A DNA stretch of 64,000 nt from Streptomyces venezuelae (GCF_008642335.1 NZ_CP029191.1:5704001-5768000), one strand, 5' to 3'; counted from the stretch's first letter, positions 20,037 to 30,995 are shown. Translations and numbers: made by a program. The notes: generated from the sequence alone by a model not told the origin.

Positions 20037-20189
20037 GTGCTGTTCATCGTCGCCGCCCTGATGCTGCTGGGCGTCGCCATGGGTTCCGTGGCACACGCCC
20101 CGCTGCCGGTCAGCCTCGTCGCCGCCGCCGTGATCGGCGTGTGGCTCGCGGTCTTCGCCGTGCGCGAGCGCCGCGCGCGCCACCGCTGA
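20037..20189 (+). CDS. Small hydrophobic membrane protein (50 aa)
   Basis: A GTG at 20037 with a strong GAGAGGG 6-7 nt upstream opens a 50-codon gene. The product begins LFIVAALMLLGVAMGS, has a second hydrophobic segment (VSLVAAAVIGVWLAVFAV) and ends in a basic cluster RERRARHR, so two membrane helices with a cytoplasmic C-terminus are expected. It is divergent from tetR and has an operator-like site in front, which makes it the best candidate target of that regulator. No family recognised. Confidence 0.7.
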   Translation: MLFIVAALMLLGVAMGSVAHAPLPVSLVAAAVIGVWLAVFAVRERRARHR

Positions 20190-20271
20190 CCCGCTCCGGC
20201 GTACGGCATCTCTCCGTACTTCACTCCGTACTCCTCTCTGTACGACACCTCCACCTGCCAGGAGTCGCACC

Positions 20272-20616
20272 ATGGGAAGCACCGCAACGCACCCCCGTCC
20301 TCGGACCGACACGACCCCCGGGGCCGCCCCCGCGAACGACACGGCCCCCGCCGAGGAGCCCCGCCCCCGTCCCGTCGGGCGGCGCGACACCGACGGCATG
20401 GCCGTCGCCTCCTTCATCCTCGGCCTGGTCGGACTGCTCGTCCTGAACCTCGTCCTCGGCCCCATCGCGATCGTCCTCGCGAGCGTCGCCCTGTGGCGCG
20501 GTACCGCCCGCAGGGGCCGTGCGCTGCTCGGACTCGGCCTCGGCGTGGCCGACCTCGTCGTGCTCGCCGCGCTCGTCTCGGTGGACAACACCGTGTCCTG
20601 GGGTCTCGCAGGCTGA
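20272..20616 (+). CDS. DUF4190-type small membrane protein
   Basis: A 114-residue protein. The first 40 residues are Pro/Thr/Ala-rich and probably disordered; the rest has the DUF4190 pattern DGMAVASFILGLVGLLVLN, then a second helix pair ending GLGLGVADLVVLAAL. CAGGAG lies about 9 nt upstream of the ATG. It is 82 bp after the 50-aa membrane protein gene and may share its TetR-controlled promoter. Role unknown. Confidence 0.8.
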   Translation: MGSTATHPRPRTDTTPGAAPANDTAPAEEPRPRPVGRRDTDGMAVASFILGLVGLLVLNLVLGPIAIVLASVALWRGTARRGRALLGLGLGVADLVVLAALVSVDNTVSWGLAG

Positions 20617-20664
20617 TACCGCCGGGGCAAAGGGCCCCGCACGGCTCGTAGAATCGTGCGCACC

Positions 20665-21834
20665 ATGGCCTACCTCGACCACGCAGCGACCACTCCGATG
20701 CTCCCGGAGGCGATCGCGGCGATGACCGCGCAGATCGCCGTCACCGGCAACGCCTCCTCGCTGCACGCGGCGGGACGGCGGGCGCGACGCACCGTCGAGG
20801 AGGCCCGCGAGACACTCGCCGAGTCGCTCGGCGCCCGACCCAGCGAAACCGTCTTCACCTCCGGCGGCACCGAGGCGGACAACCTCGCCGTCAAGGGGCT
20901 CTACTGGGCGCGGCGCGACGCCGAACCGGCCCGCACCCGGATCCTCGCGAGCCCCGTCGAGCACCACGCCGTCCTCGACGCCGTGCACTGGCTCGGCGAG
21001 CACGAGGGCGCCACCGTCGAGTACCTCCCCGTCGACACGCACGGCCGCGTGCACCCCGAGGCGCTGCGCGAAGCCATCGCCCGCAACCCCGACGACGTCG
21101 CCCTGGCCACCGTCATGTGGGCCAACAACGAGATCGGCACGATCCAGCCGATCCGTGAACTGGCCGACGTCGCCCAGGAGTTCGGCGTCCCGCTGCACGC
21201 CGACGCCGTCCAGGCCTACGGTCAGATCCCCGTCGACTTCGCCGCCTCCGGGCTCGCCGCCATGACCGTTTCCAGCCACAAGATCGGCGGGCCCTACGGC
21301 ATCGGCGCGCTGCTCCTCGGCCGTGAGTACAGCCCCGTGCCCGTGCTGCACGGCGGGGGCCAGGAGCGGCACGTGCGCTCCGGGACGCTGGACGTGCCCG
21401 CCATCGCGGCGTTCGCCGTCGCGGGGGAGCACGCCGCGGCCCACCGCGAGCGGTTCGCCGCCGAGATCGGCGCGCTCCGCGACGATCTCGTGACCGCCGT
21501 CCGTGCGGCGGTCCCCGAGGCGATCCTCGGCGGCGACCCGTACCCGGAGGGGAGGTTGCCCGCCAACGCGCACTTCACGTTCCCGGGCTGCGAGGGCGAC
21601 TCCCTCCTCCTGCTCCTCGACGCACAGGGCATCGAGTGCTCCACCGGCTCCGCGTGCACGGCGGGCATCGCCCAGCCCAGCCACGTCCTGCTCGCCACCG
21701 GCACCGACCCCGATCTGGCCCGTGGCACGCTGCGCTTCTCGCTCGGCCATACGTCGACGAAGGCGGACGTGGACGCGGTGGCGGCGGCGATCGGCCCGGC
21801 GGTGGACCGGGCGCGGACGGCGGGTCTGAGCTAG
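20665..21834 (+). CDS. Cysteine desulfurase (IscS/NifS type)
   Basis: PLP enzyme that removes sulfur from cysteine as an enzyme-bound persulfide. The 389-residue protein has the family start [14 protein letters not shown] lysine K206 in [10 protein letters not shown], histidine in SPVEHHAV and the persulfide-forming cysteine in [11 protein letters not shown]. The ATG at 20665 follows TAGAAT (20649-20654) by 10 nt with no Shine-Dalgarno; a GTG three codons earlier is possible. mnmA begins 757 bp downstream on the same strand, so this desulfurase probably feeds tRNA 2-thiouridylation. The stop codon overlaps the stop of the opposite amidase gene by 4 bp. Confidence 0.95.
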   Translation: MAYLDHAATTPMLPEAIAAMTAQIAVTGNASSLHAAGRRARRTVEEARETLAESLGARPSETVFTSGGTEADNLAVKGLYWARRDAEPARTRILASPVEHHAVLDAVHWLGEHEGATVEYLPVDTHGRVHPEALREAIARNPDDVALATVMWANNEIGTIQPIRELADVAQEFGVPLHADAVQAYGQIPVDFAASGLAAMTVSSHKIGGPYGIGALLLGREYSPVPVLHGGGQERHVRSGTLDVPAIAAFAVAGEHAAAHRERFAAEIGALRDDLVTAVRAAVPEAILGGDPYPEGRLPANAHFTFPGCEGDSLLLLLDAQGIECSTGSACTAGIAQPSHVLLATGTDPDLARGTLRFSLGHTSTKADVDAVAAAIGPAVDRARTAGLS

Positions 21835-22529
21835 GCCTTTTTCGTGGGGTCGGCGGTGCTCTTGGGTGCCGGTTTGTCCCGCTCCTCCCGCACCAGACGC
21901 AGATACCGGTCCCAGTCCCAGTAGGGCCCCGGGTCCGTGTGGTCCGTGCCCGGCACCTCCACGTGGCCGACGATGTGCTCCCGGTCCACGGGGATGTCGT
22001 ACCGCCGGCAGATCCCGGCGGTGAGCCGAGCGGACGCCGCGTACATCGGACCGGTGAACGAGGACGCCTTGTCGACGAAGCCTTCGTGCTCGATGCCGAT
22101 GCTGCGTTCGTTCCAGCTCTTGTTGCCCGCGTGGAACGCCACGTCCAGCTCGCGGATCATCTGGGCTATGTGACCGTCCTTGCGCACCACGTAGTGCGCG
22201 GCGGCGCCGTGGCCCGGGTCCTTGAAGACGCGCAGCGCCGTCTGGTACCCGCCCTGGACGACGTGGATGACGACGCGGTCGATCTCGTAGTCGTCGGGAC
22301 GGTCCGCGCGGCGCCAGTTGTAATCGGACGCGGCGATCCACTGCACACCGGGAGCGTCGACCTCGCCCTCTTTCCGCTTCTTGACCACACCGGGCATCCG
22401 CCACCACAGCCTGCCGAGCTCGTCCCGCGCGAGCACGACGGTTCCGGCGGCCGCGGCCGCGCCGCCGATCAGCAAGGTGCGCCGGTTGATCCCCCGGTGC
22501 CCCTGCCCGCCCTGCTGAGGTTCCCCCAT
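21831..22529 (-). CDS. Tat-exported N-acetylmuramoyl-L-alanine amidase (Amidase_2)
   Basis: A 232-residue cell-wall hydrolase that cuts between N-acetylmuramic acid and the stem peptide. The twin-arginine signal is [15 protein letters not shown]. The zinc ligands of amidase-2/PGRP enzymes are visible: His in VVIHVVQGG, His in [21 protein letters not shown], and the catalytic glutamate region SIGIEHEG. The C-terminus is charged. It is on the opposite strand between the cysteine desulfurase and mnmA and overlaps the former by the 4 bp CTAG, where both genes have their TAG stops. Export of a folded zinc enzyme fits the Tat route. Confidence 0.92.
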   Translation of the reverse strand: MGEPQQGGQGHRGINRRTLLIGGAAAAAGTVVLARDELGRLWWRMPGVVKKRKEGEVDAPGVQWIAASDYNWRRADRPDDYEIDRVVIHVVQGGYQTALRVFKDPGHGAAAHYVVRKDGHIAQMIRELDVAFHAGNKSWNERSIGIEHEGFVDKASSFTGPMYAASARLTAGICRRYDIPVDREHIVGHVEVPGTDHTDPGPYWDWDRYLRLVREERDKPAPKSTADPTKKA

Positions 22530-22590
22530 GTGATCGTCAACGCTTACTCACGGGCGTCCGGTTCCCGCCGCCCCGTACTCTGTTAGAGCT

Positions 22591-23736
22591 ATGACTTTGA
22601 CCGAGACCCCGCAGACCCCGCAGCGTGCCCAGCGCCCCCTCCGTGTCCTGGCCGCCATGTCCGGCGGTGTGGACTCCGCCGTCGCCGCCGCCCGCGCCGC
22701 CGAAGCCGGCCACGACGTGACGGGAGTGCACCTCGCGCTCTCGGCGAACCCCCAGTCGTTCCGCACGGGCGCGCGGGGCTGTTGCACCATCGAGGACTCC
22801 CGCGACGCCCGCCGCGCCGCCGACGTCATCGGCATCCCGTTCTACGTGTGGGACCTCGCCGAGCGGTTCCGCGAGGACGTGGTGGAGGACTTCATCGCGG
22901 AGTACGAGGCCGGGCGCACCCCGAACCCGTGCCTGCGGTGCAACGAGAAGATCAAGTTCGCCGCGCTCCTCGACAAGGCGCTCGCCCTCGGCTTCGACGC
23001 GGTCGTGACGGGCCACTACGCGCAAGTGATCGTCCGCGAGGACGGCACCCGCGAGCTGCACCGCGCCTCCGACATGGCCAAGGACCAGAGCTACGTCCTC
23101 GGGGTCCTGGACGACCGCCAGCTCGCCCACGCGATGTTCCCTCTCGGCGACACGGTCACCACCAAGGAGGAGATCCGCGCGGAGGCGGAGCGCCGGGGTC
23201 TGGCCGTCGCCAAAAAGCCGGACAGCCACGACATCTGCTTCATCGCCGACGGCGACACGCAGGGCTTCCTGGCCTCCCGCCTGGGCAAGGCGGAGGGCGA
23301 CATCGTGGACGAGTCCGGCTCGGTCCTGGGCACACACGAGGGCGCCTACGGCTACACGATCGGCCAGCGCAAGGGCCTCCGCATCGGCACCCCCGCCCCC
23401 GACGGCAAGCCGCGCTACGTCCTGGACATCTCGCCGGTGAACAACACGGTGACGGTCGGCCCGGCGGCAGCCCTGGACGTCACGTCCCTGACGGCCATCA
23501 AGCCCCGCTGGTGCGGCGCCGCTCCCACCGGTCCCGGCACGTACACGGCGCAGCTCCGGGCCCACGGCGGGGAGACGTCCGTCGCGGCGGAGGTGGTCGA
23601 GGGGGAGCTGCGAGTCACCTTCACCGAGCCCGTCCGCGGCGTCGCCCCCGGCCAGGCGATCGTGCTGTACGACGGCACGCGCGTGGTGGGCTCGGCGACG
23701 ATCGCTACTACGGAGCGGGCGACGGCGACGGTCTAG
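22591..23736 (+). CDS. mnmA: tRNA-specific 2-thiouridylase
   Basis: Adds sulfur to the wobble uridine of Glu, Gln and Lys tRNAs using ATP and a persulfide sulfur relay. The PP-loop SGGVDS is at 24-29; the two catalytic cysteines are in [14 protein letters not shown] and [12 protein letters not shown]. The 381-residue length is usual. TACTCT at 22576-22581 lies 9 nt before the ATG without a Shine-Dalgarno, so the mRNA is probably nearly leaderless. Functional partner of the cysteine desulfurase at 20665. Confidence 0.97.
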   Translation: MTLTETPQTPQRAQRPLRVLAAMSGGVDSAVAAARAAEAGHDVTGVHLALSANPQSFRTGARGCCTIEDSRDARRAADVIGIPFYVWDLAERFREDVVEDFIAEYEAGRTPNPCLRCNEKIKFAALLDKALALGFDAVVTGHYAQVIVREDGTRELHRASDMAKDQSYVLGVLDDRQLAHAMFPLGDTVTTKEEIRAEAERRGLAVAKKPDSHDICFIADGDTQGFLASRLGKAEGDIVDESGSVLGTHEGAYGYTIGQRKGLRIGTPAPDGKPRYVLDISPVNNTVTVGPAAALDVTSLTAIKPRWCGAAPTGPGTYTAQLRAHGGETSVAAEVVEGELRVTFTEPVRGVAPGQAIVLYDGTRVVGSATIATTERATATV

Positions 23737-23751
23737 CCAGGAGGACGTGTA

Positions 23752-24693
23752 TCACGCGACCTTCAACACGATCTTGCCCTGCGTGCGGCCCTGTTCGCCG
23801 TACGCGTGCGCCTTGGCGGCCTCCTCCAGGGGCAGCACCGTGTCCACCTCGACGCGGAGTTTGCCCTCGTCGACGAGGCGGGCGATCTCCAGGAGGCCCA
23901 GGCGGTCGGGCTCGACGATCGTCCACCCGGCGTGCACGCCGAGCTCCGCCGCCCGCTGAGGATCCGGCAGGCCGCCCGGGTCGGGCAGCGTCACCAGGTG
24001 GCCGCCGCGCCGCAGGACGGGCAGGGAGCGGTCTCCGTAGGCGCCGCCCACACCGTCCAGGACCACGTCCACGTCGCGCACCGCTTCGGAGAAGTCCGTC
24101 ACCGTGTAGTCGATCAGCTCGTCCGCGCCGAGCGAGCGCAGGAAGTCGTGCTTGTCCGCGCGCGCGGTGCCGATGACGTTCGCGCCGTGCGCCTTGGCGA
24201 TCTGCACGGCGAGGTGGCCGACGCCGCCGGCGGCCGCGTGGATCAGCACGCGCTGCCCGGCGCGGAGCCCCGCCGTCTCGATCAGGCCCTGCCAGGCGGT
24301 GAGCGCGGCGAGGGGGAGCGCGGCGGCCTCCACGTGGGAGAGGCTTGCCGGCTTGGGTGCGAAGCGGCGGGCGGGGGCCGCGACGAACTCCGCGTAGCCG
24401 CCCGTCTGTTCGGGGAAACGGGGCATGCCGAACACGGCGTCGCCGGGCTGGTACAGGGTTACTCCGGGGCCTACCTCCTCGACGACGCCCGAGACGTCGT
24501 AGCCGAGGATCGGGGTGTCGCCCCAGGTGCCGAACGCGCCCTCCGCGCGGGTCTTCCAGTCGACGGGGTTGACGCCCGCCGCGTGGACGCGGACCAGGAT
24601 CTCGGTCAGTCCGGGCTCGGGGCGGTCCACCTCCACCGGAACGAGGTTCTCGGGGGCGCCCCAGGCGCGGGGGCTGACGGCACGCATCTTCAT
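23752..24693 (-). CDS. Zinc-independent NADP-dependent oxidoreductase (MDR superfamily, quinone-oxidoreductase-like)
   Basis: A 313-residue medium-chain dehydrogenase/reductase with the N-terminal catalytic domain (RVHAAGVNPVDWKTR, GYDVSGVVEEVG, GDAVFGM) and a Rossmann domain with NADP motif HAAAGGVGHLAVQIAK. The structural zinc cysteines of alcohol dehydrogenases are absent, so it belongs to the zinc-independent quinone/enone reductase branch. The ATG at 24693 is used; a second ATG at 24687 has AGGA 8 nt upstream and is equally plausible. It is divergent from a DJ-1/AraC regulator that is its likely controller. Confidence 0.9.
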   Translation of the reverse strand: MKMRAVSPRAWGAPENLVPVEVDRPEPGLTEILVRVHAAGVNPVDWKTRAEGAFGTWGDTPILGYDVSGVVEEVGPGVTLYQPGDAVFGMPRFPEQTGGYAEFVAAPARRFAPKPASLSHVEAAALPLAALTAWQGLIETAGLRAGQRVLIHAAAGGVGHLAVQIAKAHGANVIGTARADKHDFLRSLGADELIDYTVTDFSEAVRDVDVVLDGVGGAYGDRSLPVLRRGGHLVTLPDPGGLPDPQRAAELGVHAGWTIVEPDRLGLLEIARLVDEGKLRVEVDTVLPLEEAAKAHAYGEQGRTQGKIVLKVA

Positions 24694-24769
24694 GGTCCTG
24701 GTCTTTCTGTCGCAGAGCAGCAAAAGGGCTGGTCAGGACAAGAGTGCGGCGGCGCGGGGCCGCGCGGTG

Positions 24770-24785
24770 CTGGCAGTTTGGCCAG
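24770..24785. promoter_or_regulatory. Inverted repeat in the oxidoreductase/AraC divergent region
   Basis: CTGGC (24770-24774) and GCCAG (24781-24785) flank AGTTTG. It lies 20 bp before the AraC-type ATG and is a candidate binding site for that regulator. TGGC-type half-sites are also used by AdpA, a regulator with the same domain pair. Confidence 0.4.
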
Positions 24786-24804
24786 TATGTGACAGGATTC
24801 GGCC

Positions 24805-25800
24805 ATGAACCTCAGTGGCCTCGGCGACCGCGACGGCGCGCACCGCGTGGTCGTCATCGCGCTGGACGGCGCGTACGCCTTCGAGCTCGGCATCCCCTCC
24901 CGCGTCTTCGGCAACGCGCTGAACGACCGCGGAGAGGCGCTCTACGACGTCGTCGTCTGCACGGTGGACGGACGCCCCGTGCGCACGGACTCCGGGTTCA
25001 CGGTCGCGGCCGAGCACGGGCCCGAGGCCCTCGACACCGCGGACACCGTGGTGATCACGCCGACCCGCAGCTTCGACCGGGGCATGGCGGGCGAGGAACT
25101 GCCCGAGCCGGTCGCCGCGGCCCTGCGAAGGATCAGGCCCGGCACCCGCATCGTGTCCTTCTGCAACGCCTCGTACGTCCTCGCGGCCGTCGGTCTCCTC
25201 GACGGGCGCCCCGCGACGACGCACTGGCACGTCGCCCGCGACTTCCAGCGGTCCTTCCCCAGGATCAAGGTCGACGCGGACGTGCTCTTCGTGGACGACG
25301 GCGACGTGCTGACCGCTGCGGGCGTCGCCGCCGGCATCGACCTCTGCCTGCACGTCGTGCGGCGGGACCACGGCGCCGCCGTCGCCAACCACGTCGCGCG
25401 CGTGTGCGTCGTGCCGCCCTGGCGCGACGGCGGCCAGGCCCAGTACATCGAGCGGCCCGTCCCCGAGCCCACGCTCGCCACGACGGCCGCCACGCGCGCG
25501 TGGGCACTCGAACGGCTCCATGAGCCGCTGCCCCTCGGCGAACTGGCCGCCCACGCGCGCATGAGCCTGCGCACCTTCACCCGCCGCTTCCAGGAAGAGG
25601 TCGGCATGCCGCCCGGCCGGTGGCTCACCGCCCAGCGCATCGAACTCGCCCGCCAGCTCCTGGAGTCCAGCGACCTGCCGGTGGACGTGGTCGCCCACCG
25701 GTCCGGCTTCGGCACCGGCAACTCGCTGCGCCAGCACATGCGGGCCGTGCTCGGCGTCTCGCCGGTCGCCTACCGGCGGACGTTCACTGCTGCGTCGTGA
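24805..25800 (+). CDS. AraC-family regulator with N-terminal DJ-1/PfpI (GATase1-like) domain
   Basis: A 331-residue regulator. Residues about 12-190 form a DJ-1/PfpI-like domain (VVVIALDGAYAFELGIP, cysteine in IVSFCNASYVLA); residues about 225-325 carry two AraC helix-turn-helix units (LGELAAHARMSLRTFTRRF and VDVVAHRSGFGTGNSLRQHM). This GlxA/FtrA/AdpA-like architecture usually senses a metabolite through the N-domain. It is shorter than AdpA (about 400 residues) and its neighbours differ. Divergent from an oxidoreductase with a dyad between them, suggesting it controls that gene. No Shine-Dalgarno is seen. Confidence 0.92.
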   Translation: MNLSGLGDRDGAHRVVVIALDGAYAFELGIPSRVFGNALNDRGEALYDVVVCTVDGRPVRTDSGFTVAAEHGPEALDTADTVVITPTRSFDRGMAGEELPEPVAAALRRIRPGTRIVSFCNASYVLAAVGLLDGRPATTHWHVARDFQRSFPRIKVDADVLFVDDGDVLTAAGVAAGIDLCLHVVRRDHGAAVANHVARVCVVPPWRDGGQAQYIERPVPEPTLATTAATRAWALERLHEPLPLGELAAHARMSLRTFTRRFQEEVGMPPGRWLTAQRIELARQLLESSDLPVDVVAHRSGFGTGNSLRQHMRAVLGVSPVAYRRTFTAAS

Positions 25801-25806
25801 CCCGAC

Positions 25807-26136
25807 CTACGCTTCCGTGACTTCTGCTTCGTAGAAGCAGAAGTGGTCCTTGATCCCGGCCACCGCGTCCTTCGGCTCCGGATACGCCCACACCGTGTCC
25901 GCCGCCCCCGGCAGCGACCAGTAGGAGGCCGTGCCCTTGAAGGGGCAGTACGTGGTGGTCTTCGACGGGGTCAGCAGGTCCGTGCGGACGTCCTCCGGCG
26001 GGAGGTAGTGCCGGACGGGGTAGCCCGTCTCGCGCAGCAGCACGGGGCGGCTGCTCTCCGCCACGACCTGCCCGTCGTGCACCACGCGCACGTGGTCCGT
26101 GCCCTGCTCGACGGTGATCCGGTGCCCGTTGGTCAT
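25807..26136 (-). CDS. DUF427 domain protein
   Basis: A 109-residue soluble protein. The central block LLRETGYPVRHYLPPEDV, followed by CPFKGTASYWS and VWAYPEP, is the DUF427 signature. The fold is a small beta-barrel; no reaction is established. It ends 7 bp from the convergent AraC-type gene and is divergent from the LOG-family gene. GAGGGC lies upstream of the ATG. Confidence 0.9.
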   Translation of the reverse strand: MTNGHRITVEQGTDHVRVVHDGQVVAESSRPVLLRETGYPVRHYLPPEDVRTDLLTPSKTTTYCPFKGTASYWSLPGAADTVWAYPEPKDAVAGIKDHFCFYEAEVTEA

Positions 26137-26195
26137 GTCGTGCCCTCCTCGGATGCCCAGTGAATGTCCTGTGGGACGGAACGTACCGTGGGCGC

Positions 26196-26741
26196 ATGAA
26201 CATCTGCGTCTTCCTCTCCGCCGCCGACCTCGACGACCGCTACACCCGCCCGGCCCGCGAGTTCGCGGAACTGCTCGGCAAGGGCGGCCACACGCTGGTC
26301 TGGGGCGGCTCCGAGAGCGGCCTGATGAAGGTCGTGGCGGACGGCGTGCACGCGGCGGGAGGGCGGCTCGTGGGCGTCTCCGTGGACTTCCTCGCCGCCA
26401 AGGCCCGGCAGGTCGTGGAGCCCCACGAGATGGTCATCGCGCGCGACCTCGCCGAGCGCAAGGCGCTGCTCCTGGAGAAGGCCGACGCGATCGTGATCAT
26501 GGTGGGCGGCACCGGCACGCTCGACGAGGCCACCGAGATCCTGGAGCTCAAGAAGCACGGGAAGCACGCCAAGCCGGTGGTGCTGCTCAACTCGGCGGGG
26601 TTCTACGACGGCCTCAAGGAGCAGTTCCAGCGCATGGAGGACGAGGGTTTCCTGCCCCTCCCGCTCACCGACCTGGTCTTCTTCGCCGAGGAGCCCGTCG
26701 GCGCGCTCGCCTACCTGGAGGAGTCCGCGGGCACCCGGTGA
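26196..26741 (+). CDS. LOG/TIGR00730-type Rossmann protein
   Basis: A 181-residue protein of the lysine-decarboxylase-like (LOG) family. The nucleotide-binding segments are WGGSESGLMKVVADG near 38-52 and MVGGTGTLDEATEIL near 104-118, corresponding to GGGxxGLMG and PGGxGTxxE. The usual proline and one glycine are replaced (Val and Ser), so activity as a cytokinin-monophosphate phosphoribohydrolase, known for typical LOG proteins, is not certain. The ATG at 26196 follows TACCGT (26184-26189) and has no Shine-Dalgarno. The next gene starts 16 bp after its stop. Confidence 0.85.
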   Translation: MNICVFLSAADLDDRYTRPAREFAELLGKGGHTLVWGGSESGLMKVVADGVHAAGGRLVGVSVDFLAAKARQVVEPHEMVIARDLAERKALLLEKADAIVIMVGGTGTLDEATEILELKKHGKHAKPVVLLNSAGFYDGLKEQFQRMEDEGFLPLPLTDLVFFAEEPVGALAYLEESAGTR

Positions 26742-26757
26742 TGCGAGCATGGCGGGT

Positions 26758-27447
26758 ATGGCAACACATGTGATCACCGGGGCCGGCTCCGGCATCGGCG
26801 CGGCCGTGGCCCGCCGCCTCCACACCCGCGGCGACGACCTCGTCCTGCACGCGCGGGACGCGGGCCGCGCCAAAGAGCTCGCCGCCGAGTTCCCCGGCGC
26901 GAGCACCCTCGTCGGAGACCTCTCCGACCCCGACAAGCTGTCCTGGGCGTTCGGGCACCAGTCGCTGCCCTCGCGCGTGGACTCCCTGCTGCACATCGCG
27001 GGCGTCGTCGACCTCGGCCCGGTCGGCGAGCTCACCCCCAAGGCCTGGCGCCACCAGCTCAACGTCAACCTCATCGCCCCCGCCGAGCTGACCCGCCACT
27101 TCCTGCCCCAACTCCGGGCCGCCCAGGGGCACGTGGTCTTCGTCAACTCGGGCTCCGGGCTGCGGGCCGGCCCGGAGTGGTCCGCCTACGCGGCCTCCAA
27201 GCACGGCCTGAAGGCCCTCGCCGACTCCCTCCGCCAGGAGGAGCACGACAACGGCGTCCGGGTCACCTCGGTCTACCCCGGCCGCACGGCGAGCGCCATG
27301 CAGGTCAAGGTCCACCAGCAGGAGGGCAAGGAGTACGACGCGTCCCGCTGGATCGACCCCGAGTCGGTCGCCACGACGATCATCATGGCCCTGGACCTGC
27401 CGCGCGACGCGGAGGTCAACGACCTGACGGTGCGGCCGGGACGATGA
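26758..27447 (+). CDS. Short-chain dehydrogenase/reductase
   Basis: A 229-residue classical SDR. The cofactor motif TGAGSGIG (residues 6-13) begins at the N-terminus; Asp in GDLSDP, NVNLIAP in the position of NNAG-type contacts, the catalytic Ser in VFVNSGSG and YAASK (Tyr and Lys) are present. I chose ATG 26758, which gives the usual short N-terminus and lies 7 nt after a -10-like GAGCAT; an in-frame ATG at 26749 is possible. The stop overlaps the start of the MetE-like gene (ATGA), so the two are coupled. Substrate unknown. Confidence 0.9.
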   Translation: MATHVITGAGSGIGAAVARRLHTRGDDLVLHARDAGRAKELAAEFPGASTLVGDLSDPDKLSWAFGHQSLPSRVDSLLHIAGVVDLGPVGELTPKAWRHQLNVNLIAPAELTRHFLPQLRAAQGHVVFVNSGSGLRAGPEWSAYAASKHGLKALADSLRQEEHDNGVRVTSVYPGRTASAMQVKVHQQEGKEYDASRWIDPESVATTIIMALDLPRDAEVNDLTVRPGR

Positions 27448-28466
27448 GCGACGCGTTCACCTGGGGCCCGGCCACCGGCATCGGGTCCATGCCCGGCGGG
27501 GATGCCCGCGAGGCCGCCAAGACCGTCACCGGCAGCTTCGAGGGGCCCGAGCAGGGCATGCCCTACCTCGCCGAGCTGCCCGCCCGCGGCCCCGGCGCCG
27601 ACATGATCGGCCGCACCGCCGGGCTCCTCGTCGACCTGTACGCGCGCGTGGAGCCCAGCGGCTGGCGCGTCGGCGACCGCCCGGGACGCGACACCCGCCG
27701 CGCCAGGGCGTGGCTCGGCGAGGACCTCGACGCCCTGGAGGAGTTCACCCAGGGGTACGAGGGCCCGCTGAAGGTCCAGGCCGTCGGCCCCTGGACCCTC
27801 GCCGCCGCCCTGGAGCTCAGGAACGGCGAGGCCGCGCTCTCCGACCCCGGCGCCTGCCGCGACCTCGCGGGATCCCTCGCCGAAGGCCTGCGCGAGCACC
27901 TCGCGGATGTCCGCCGCAGGGTGCCCGGCGCCCAGGTCGTCCTGCAGCTCGACGAACCCTCGCTGATCGCCGTGCTGCGCGGGCAGGTCAAGACCGCGAG
28001 CGGGTACCGCACCCACCGCGCCGTGGACCGGCAGCTCGTCGAGAGCACGCTGCGGGACGTTCTCGCCGTCCGGGGTGACGGCGGCGACGGCGCCACGGTC
28101 GTGCACTCCTGCGCGCCCGACGTACCGTTCGCGCTCCTGCGCCGCGCCGGGGCCGACGCGGTCTCCTTCGACTTCGACCTGCTCACCGAGCGTGACGACG
28201 AGACGATCGGTGAGGCGGTCGAGGGCGGTACGCGGCTCTTCGCCGGTGTCGTGCCGGGCGTGGACGGCCGATTGTCAGACCCTGCCGGTAGCGTCATGGG
28301 TGTCAGGACGTTGTGGCGCAGGCTGGGGCTGAATCCGGGATCACTCGCGGAGTCGGTCGTGGTCACTCCGTCGTGCGGGCTCGCGGGCGCATCACCCGCG
28401 TACGCGCGCGCGGCGCTCGCCCACTGCGCCAGAGCGGCGAGATCGCTCGCAGACAACCCTGAGTAA
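27444..28466 (+). CDS. MetE-like (cobalamin-independent methionine synthase) C-domain protein
   Basis: A 340-residue protein equivalent to the C-terminal catalytic barrel of MetE, which is about 750 residues. The start ATGIGSMPGGDAREAAK and zinc-binding residues (His and Cys in VVHSCAPD, Cys in TPSCGLAG) match the family, and LQLDEPSL carries the conserved acidic site. The N-terminal substrate domain of full MetE is missing, as in archaeal-type core enzymes, so the methyl donor may differ. It overlaps the SDR stop by 4 bp and lies 31 bp before ligA. Confidence 0.88.
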   Translation: MSDAFTWGPATGIGSMPGGDAREAAKTVTGSFEGPEQGMPYLAELPARGPGADMIGRTAGLLVDLYARVEPSGWRVGDRPGRDTRRARAWLGEDLDALEEFTQGYEGPLKVQAVGPWTLAAALELRNGEAALSDPGACRDLAGSLAEGLREHLADVRRRVPGAQVVLQLDEPSLIAVLRGQVKTASGYRTHRAVDRQLVESTLRDVLAVRGDGGDGATVVHSCAPDVPFALLRRAGADAVSFDFDLLTERDDETIGEAVEGGTRLFAGVVPGVDGRLSDPAGSVMGVRTLWRRLGLNPGSLAESVVVTPSCGLAGASPAYARAALAHCARAARSLADNPE

Positions 28467-28476
28467 TTGGGTATGA

Positions 28477-30681
<2,205 letters not shown>

Positions 30682-30689
30682 CGGTTGAA

Positions 30690-30729
30690 GGCCACCCGTT
30701 CGGCGCATACCAGAGGCATACGGGTGGCC
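30690..30729 (+). terminator. Putative terminator after ligA
   Basis: GGCCACCCGT (30690-30699) and ACGGGTGGCC (30720-30729) are perfect 10-bp arms with a 20-nt loop, beginning 8 nt after the ligA stop codon. No T run follows. Confidence 0.6.
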
Positions 30730-30995
30730 GGGTCGCATTCGGGCAACCGTAGTCGACCGCTGCCCGTGGAAGCCTTCTGCGGCCTACTGTTGAGGTGTGC
30801 GCCTGCCGTGCCCCGCTGCGAACGGGGTATCACCTGCTCATCAAGAGCTTGGAAGGGGGCATCCCCTGCTCGGCGCGAGTGCGGGAGAACCGCATCTCCT
30901 CGCTCGAGCGGAGTGCGGGGACGGATTCATGGGCGCGGCCGCATCAGGGCCGAGTCCGCATGGCGTGGGCACCGCCGGCTGTGAGAGGGACGGGA
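30730..30995 (+). other. Long, hairpin-rich leader before the RmdB-like gene
   Basis: No gene is supported here. Several hairpins can form: CCCCG/CGGGG at 30811-30815 and 30823-30827, and TGCGG/CCGCA around GAGAA inside GCGAG/CTCGC near 30880-30910. The stretch could be a structured 5-prime UTR. It lacks the conserved core of known c-di-GMP riboswitches. Confidence 0.4.

Noticed and set aside
24805..25800. AdpA itself
   Set aside because: Same domain pair but shorter than AdpA and in a different neighbourhood; the HTH residues also differ from memory of AdpA.
30730..30995. c-di-GMP riboswitch before the RmdB-like gene
   Set aside because: The conserved aptamer core of class I or II is not found; only generic hairpins are present.
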